Shown: positions 60,302-64,000 of the stretch, one piece after another
Layout of the letters: every line of letters starts with the position of its first letter
How positions within the stretch are numbered: the stretch's first letter is position 1
NCBI GenBank assembly: GCA_965230495.1
Contig: OZ246004.1
Span: 682,001 to 746,000 of the forward strand
Direction of reading: 5' to 3'
Length of the DNA: 64,000 nt
Source of the DNA: JACJYM01 sp965230495
Lineage (GTDB): Bacteria > Bacteroidota > Bacteroidia > Chitinophagales > Saprospiraceae
Position numbers and translations under genes: made by a program
Notes under the pieces: model-generated
Seen by the model: the letters and a program-made list of their open reading frames with translations, nothing else
What the model was told of the DNA's origin: nothing
Database searches by the model: none

Positions 60302-61705
60302 CTAAATATGAATAGGACGATTATCGGTAGCCGCAAGAGCTGCTTCTTTAACCGCTTCTGTATAAGTTGGATGAGGGTGACATATCCTAGCCATGTCTTC
60401 TGCTGAAGCTCTAAATTCCATAAGTGTTACTGCTTCCATAATAATATCAGCGACTCTTGGTCCTACCATATGAACACCTAATATTTCATCCGTATCCTTG
60501 TGACTCAATACCTTGATCATGCCTTCCAGATCCATACTTGCTCTAGCACGACCTAAAGCTTTTATTGGAAACTTTCCCGACTTATAAGGAATTCCAGAAT
60601 TCTTTAGCTCGTCTTCGGTTTTACCAACTGCGGCTACCTCAGGCCAAGTGTATACTACGCCTGGGATAAGATTGTAGTCGATATGAGGTTTTTGACCAGC
60701 CAAATATTCAACAACCATTATACCTTCTTCTTCAGCTTTATGAGCAAGCATAGCACCTTTTATCACATCACCAATGGCATAAATATTCTCAATATTGGTT
60801 CTTAGATGTTCATCAGTTTCAATTCTTCCTCTCTCATCTACTTTAATTCCTATATTTTCCAATCCGAGACCATCAGTATAGGCCCTTCTTCCAATAGCAA
60901 CAAGACAGTAATCAGCTTTAATATCAAAATTTTCTTCAGTACCATTTTTATTCACAGAAACAGTAACAAAGGTTTTGGTAGCTTTGACTCCAGTTACTCC
61001 GTGAGAAAGATGAAACTTCATTCCAAGTTTCTTTAATGATCTAGTGAGTTCTTTACTACAGTCTTTATCCATCGTAGAAAGGATACTTTTTTGAAATTCT
61101 ACGACTTCCACTTCTGTGCCAAGTCTAGCAAAAACAGATCCTAATTCTAATCCAATAACTCCAGCACCAACGACTACCATCTTTTTAGGGATTTTGGTGA
61201 TATTCAGAGCTTCAGTAGAGGTGATAACTCTATTTTTATCATAATTAAACATTGCAGGAGTGATAGGCTTAGATCCTGTCGCAATGATTGTTTTAGCAGC
61301 TTCAATAACCTCTTCGGAACCGTCAGATTTAGAAATCTTTATTTTTTTACTGTCAACAAAACTTCCTACGCCATGAAAAACAGTTATCTTGTTCTTTTTC
61401 ATCAAAAAATCTACTCCTTTGCATGTCTGATCAACAACTCCGTTTTTTCGGTCGACCATCTGCTTTAAGTCAGGAGATACCCTAGAAAGCTTAATCCCAT
61501 GCTCTTCAAAGTTATGAGTAGCATTATGATAATGTTCTGAAGAATCCAAAAGGGCCTTAGAGGGAATACATCCTACGTTAAGACAAGTTCCTCCTAAGGT
61601 GTCATATTTTTCAATGATAGCAGTTTTGAATCCTAATTGAGCAGCTCTTATTGCTGCTACATATCCTCCAGGGCCTGAGCCTATGATAGCCAAGTCAAAG
61701 TTCAT
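60302..61705 (-). CDS. lpdA: Dihydrolipoyl dehydrogenase
   Basis: A 467-residue E3 subunit oxidising dihydrolipoamide with FAD and NAD+ for pyruvate/2-oxoglutarate dehydrogenase and glycine cleavage. FAD site IIGSGPGGYVAAIRAAQLG, redox disulphide GGTCLNVGCIPSK (Cys41, Cys46), NAD fold VVGAGVIGLELGSVF and the C-terminal catalytic His-Glu pair in CHPHPTYTEAV are all intact. Convergent with the antiporter. Confidence 0.95.
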   Translation of the reverse strand: MNFDLAIIGSGPGGYVAAIRAAQLGFKTAIIEKYDTLGGTCLNVGCIPSKALLDSSEHYHNATHNFEEHGIKLSRVSPDLKQMVDRKNGVVDQTCKGVDFLMKKNKITVFHGVGSFVDSKKIKISKSDGSEEVIEAAKTIIATGSKPITPAMFNYDKNRVITSTEALNITKIPKKMVVVGAGVIGLELGSVFARLGTEVEVVEFQKSILSTMDKDCSKELTRSLKKLGMKFHLSHGVTGVKATKTFVTVSVNKNGTEENFDIKADYCLVAIGRRAYTDGLGLENIGIKVDERGRIETDEHLRTNIENIYAIGDVIKGAMLAHKAEEEGIMVVEYLAGQKPHIDYNLIPGVVYTWPEVAAVGKTEDELKNSGIPYKSGKFPIKALGRARASMDLEGMIKVLSHKDTDEILGVHMVGPRVADIIMEAVTLMEFRASAEDMARICHPHPTYTEAVKEAALAATDNRPIHI

Positions 61706-61710
61706 GGGTT

Positions 61711-63039
61711 TTAGTTTTTATTGTTGTTATTGGAATTTTGTTTGTTGTTTTTCTTGAAAAACTTTTTTCGTTTATTACTTTTTTGATTTGTGTTTGCGGC
61801 CTTATCACTTTTTTGATTGGCTCCACTTTTATTTTGGTTATTAGTTTTCCTATTATTACTTCTGTTGTTTCTAGAATTTCTATTTCTATTATTTCTTCTT
61901 TTCTTCGATCTGTTTCCTCTTCTTTTTTCAGATGGAAGCTCTATTTCTTCGAACGTATCAATCATATCGATATCTTCATCAAAATAATCATCGTCTTTAT
62001 CATTTTCTTTAGGTTTAATAACCTCTCGTAATGATAAGTCTACAAGTTCATCGGGTATTTGATTGTTTTTGTTTTGATCCTTAATTAGTTTAACATCTTC
62101 CTTAGTAAGAGTGATTATTTGTCCTCTGTGCTTAGGATCCTCATAATTATAAAACAATAAACCTTTGAAAATATCCATCTTTATTAGATTGGCATTCCCT
62201 TTCTTGGTTTTAAGGATTTCAGGATTTTTAGGAAAAGAGTCCAAAGCATCAAGATAAGTATCTAACTCATAATTAAGACAACATTTTAATCTACCACATT
62301 GGCCTGATAATTTGGTTTGGTTGATAGAAATGTTTTGGTATCTGGCAGCATTGGTATTAACCGATTTGAAGTCAGATAGCCAAGTGGAACAACATAACTC
62401 TCTTCCACAAGAGCCTACTCCTCCAATTCTACCTGATTCCTGACGAGTCCCTATTTGTCGCATTTCTATCTTGACACGAAATTCTTTTGCGTAGGATCTA
62501 ACCAGTTCTCTAAAATCAACTCTTCCTCTTGCGGTGTAGTAAAAAGTGGCTTTTTTCCCGTCTCCTCTATATTCTACATCACCCATTTTCATGTCCAATC
62601 CCATTGTTCTCGCAATGACTCTGGCTGTAATGAGTGCTTTCTTTTCTTTAGATCGTAGTTCTTCTAGTCTTTCTAAATCTCGAGTATTGGCCTTTCTTAT
62701 GATCTTGTAAGTAACCTTGCTTTCAGGTGTATTCTTTTTTCTCATTTGCAATCTTACCAACTCACCACTGAGAGAGACTCGTCCTATATCATAACCTCCT
62801 TGAACATCCACCAAAACCATATCTCCAGTAATGACTTTATGTTGTGGATTGATGTAAGCAAATTCTTTCCTTGCTCCCTTTTTAAAACTGACTTCTATAA
62901 ATTGATAAGCGGTTGGATCGTCGTAATCTAAAACTGAAATCCAATCGTAAGTATTCATTCTATTACAAGTCCCTGAAGTACAGTGCCCATTGTTTTGACA
63001 ACCTGCGGGACTACCACTTCCACAAGACGAACATCCCAT
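61711..63039 (-). CDS. RicT/PSP1-like protein (YaaT family)
   Basis: A 442-residue cytoplasmic protein. N-terminal Cys-rich leader (MGCSSCGSGSPAGCQNNGHC), then the PSP1 domain (QFIEVSFKKGARKEFAYIN, EYRGDGKKATFYYTARGRVD). Cys pairs SCGRELCCSTWLSDF and LSGQCGRLKCCLNYELD are the positions that bind Fe-S in RicT. The last ~100 residues are a disordered Asn/Arg/Lys-rich tail. In Bacillus the orthologue works with RicA/RicF on RNA processing; the role here is not established. Ends five bases before lpdA. Confidence 0.85.
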   Translation of the reverse strand: MGCSSCGSGSPAGCQNNGHCTSGTCNRMNTYDWISVLDYDDPTAYQFIEVSFKKGARKEFAYINPQHKVITGDMVLVDVQGGYDIGRVSLSGELVRLQMRKKNTPESKVTYKIIRKANTRDLERLEELRSKEKKALITARVIARTMGLDMKMGDVEYRGDGKKATFYYTARGRVDFRELVRSYAKEFRVKIEMRQIGTRQESGRIGGVGSCGRELCCSTWLSDFKSVNTNAARYQNISINQTKLSGQCGRLKCCLNYELDTYLDALDSFPKNPEILKTKKGNANLIKMDIFKGLLFYNYEDPKHRGQIITLTKEDVKLIKDQNKNNQIPDELVDLSLREVIKPKENDKDDDYFDEDIDMIDTFEEIELPSEKRRGNRSKKRRNNRNRNSRNNRSNNRKTNNQNKSGANQKSDKAANTNQKSNKRKKFFKKNNKQNSNNNNKN

Positions 63040-63177
63040 ATTTTATATTTTTGCATAAGAGACTAAGCTCTTACATATTACAGTAAACTAAAATGTAAAA
63101 ATACGTTTAAAATATTAATTTATATCATTTTAACACTTTAGTCTATGAGATGTTTTAATGAATAGACATGATTGGAA

Positions 63178-63957
63178 TTAGGAAAAGGAGTTGATTATTT
63201 CTAATGCCCAATTATTCTTTTCCTTTTTTAGTTTTCTTAAACTGTGTTTAATGATCCATTTTGTTTCATTAGAATGTGTAGGTAGCCAAGATTCAATGAG
63301 CTTAGTGGCTACTTCAAGGTTGTCTTTGATAATATCATTAATGCAATTGGCCACAGAATTTTGTACGTACTTAGATTTATCCGCTTTTAGGTTGTTAAGA
63401 ATAGGAATAAGGGGGGCAGGATTATCAATAAAGATTTGCAATTTTTTGGCCCATGGCAGCCTCGGTCTTAATCCTTCACAGGAGAGTCTTCTTACATGAA
63501 AATTTGAATCTAAAGACCATTGGCTCATTTGCTTCATTGTCTTTTCATAATGATGAATGACATAAGGACGAATAGCGTATTCTGATGTATTCCTCATTGT
63601 AATTTGTTTTACGAAGTTCATAGAGATGTCAAAATCATCGAGCCCATATTTTTCTACATATTTAGCCAATGGCATTATCCAATAGAAATTAGTAAACATC
63701 CCAGTCTCTTCGTCATTTGGAGGGCCAAGTATTTTTTCAAGAATCCTAACGTTTGAGATAAAGTCATTCCTTAGAAATTGATGTAGTTTATCGGCAATTA
63801 GTTCAACTCTATCCTTCAATTCTAGAGGAATAACACCAGTTTTTATCTCATTACAAAATAATTGAGATTCAAATTCAGGATCGTGTTCTATAATTTTGCC
63901 TGCCAGCAGTTCCGCCAAACTTTCGTCAAACCAAAGCTTTAATTTTTTGTAAGCCAA
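63178..63957 (-). CDS. AlkD-like HEAT-repeat protein
   Basis: A 259-residue protein of the AlkD/HEAT fold. It starts at a TTG (63957), since MAYKKLKLWFDESLAELL fits family starts. An in-frame TGA lies a few codons upstream, separating a short MTKNLLLKQFN frame. Repeats include SEYAIRPYVIHHYEKTMKQM and NFHVRRLSCEGLRPRLPWA, the family's signature. AlkD-type enzymes remove alkylated bases; the catalytic Asp is not identified with certainty, so function is tentative. Confidence 0.7.
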   Translation of the reverse strand: MAYKKLKLWFDESLAELLAGKIIEHDPEFESQLFCNEIKTGVIPLELKDRVELIADKLHQFLRNDFISNVRILEKILGPPNDEETGMFTNFYWIMPLAKYVEKYGLDDFDISMNFVKQITMRNTSEYAIRPYVIHHYEKTMKQMSQWSLDSNFHVRRLSCEGLRPRLPWAKKLQIFIDNPAPLIPILNNLKADKSKYVQNSVANCINDIIKDNLEVATKLIESWLPTHSNETKWIIKHSLRKLKKEKNNWALEIINSFS

Positions 63958-64000
63958 ACTGGATCAATTGAACTGTTTTAGCAACAAATTTTTGGTCATG

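Overview
The window is low-GC DNA from a member of the Bacteroidota. The evidence is a VCBS/FG-GAP protein with a type IX secretion (T9SS) C-terminal sorting domain, a RicT/PSP1-like protein with a Cys-rich N-terminus, TAnnTTTG promoter boxes, and phage proteins of types typical of this phylum. I see no rRNA or tRNA genes and no CRISPR array. The genus cannot be fixed from the sequence; a marine or free-living Saprospiria/Cytophagia-like bacterium is a guess.

Region 1 (1 to ~31,291) is a prophage. Its left edge (1-2,471) holds small divergent regulatory genes, including a Cro/CI-type HTH repressor. A 1-kb non-coding stretch follows (2,472-3,489) with TGTAGAA repeats and a candidate structured RNA. 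Next come three plus-strand genes of unclear origin (3,490-6,212). A long, densely overlapping minus-strand late operon runs from 31,291 down to 6,265. In transcription order it encodes virion proteins and a secreted fibre, a protease/scaffold, the major capsid protein, connector proteins, lysis genes, tail proteins and tape measure, then portal, small terminase and large terminase. The terminase/portal block therefore comes last. No integrase, transposase or replication genes are visible; they would lie left of the window. Two accessory genes interrupt the late operon at 11.8-13.6 kb: a P-loop kinase and a STAS-HATPase-STAS protein.

Region 2 (~31.4-35.1 kb) is an accessory border. It holds a gene broken by an internal stop, a DUF4272 protein, a secreted alpha/beta-hydrolase fused to a complete subclass-B1-type metallo-beta-lactamase domain, and a GNAT acetyltransferase.

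Region 3 (35,155-53,512) is an integron cassette array with no integrase gene in the window (a CALIN-type array). It has 21 recognisable attC sites, and all cassettes read on the minus strand. Contents include a POT-family transporter, a FAD monooxygenase, a ParDE toxin-antitoxin pair, a HEPN-like protein, DUF1801/SRPBCC genes, lipoproteins and many unknowns. One 634-bp cassette is present twice. A 421-bp cassette without an ORF is present four times. One cassette is a visible chimera of two broken genes. At the promoter-proximal end (53,461-53,512) sits an attI-like element. It matches, at 46 of 52 ungapped positions, an element just upstream of the STAS-HATPase-STAS gene inside the prophage (13,609-13,660). 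That prophage gene also ends in an attC-like hairpin, so it may be a lone cassette in a second attI-like site.

Region 4 (54-64 kb) is ordinary chromosome: a frameshifted DUF3179 membrane protein, a YggS-type PLP protein, a T9SS-sorted FG-GAP protein, an NhaC-type antiporter, dihydrolipoyl dehydrogenase, RicT and an AlkD-like HEAT-repeat protein.
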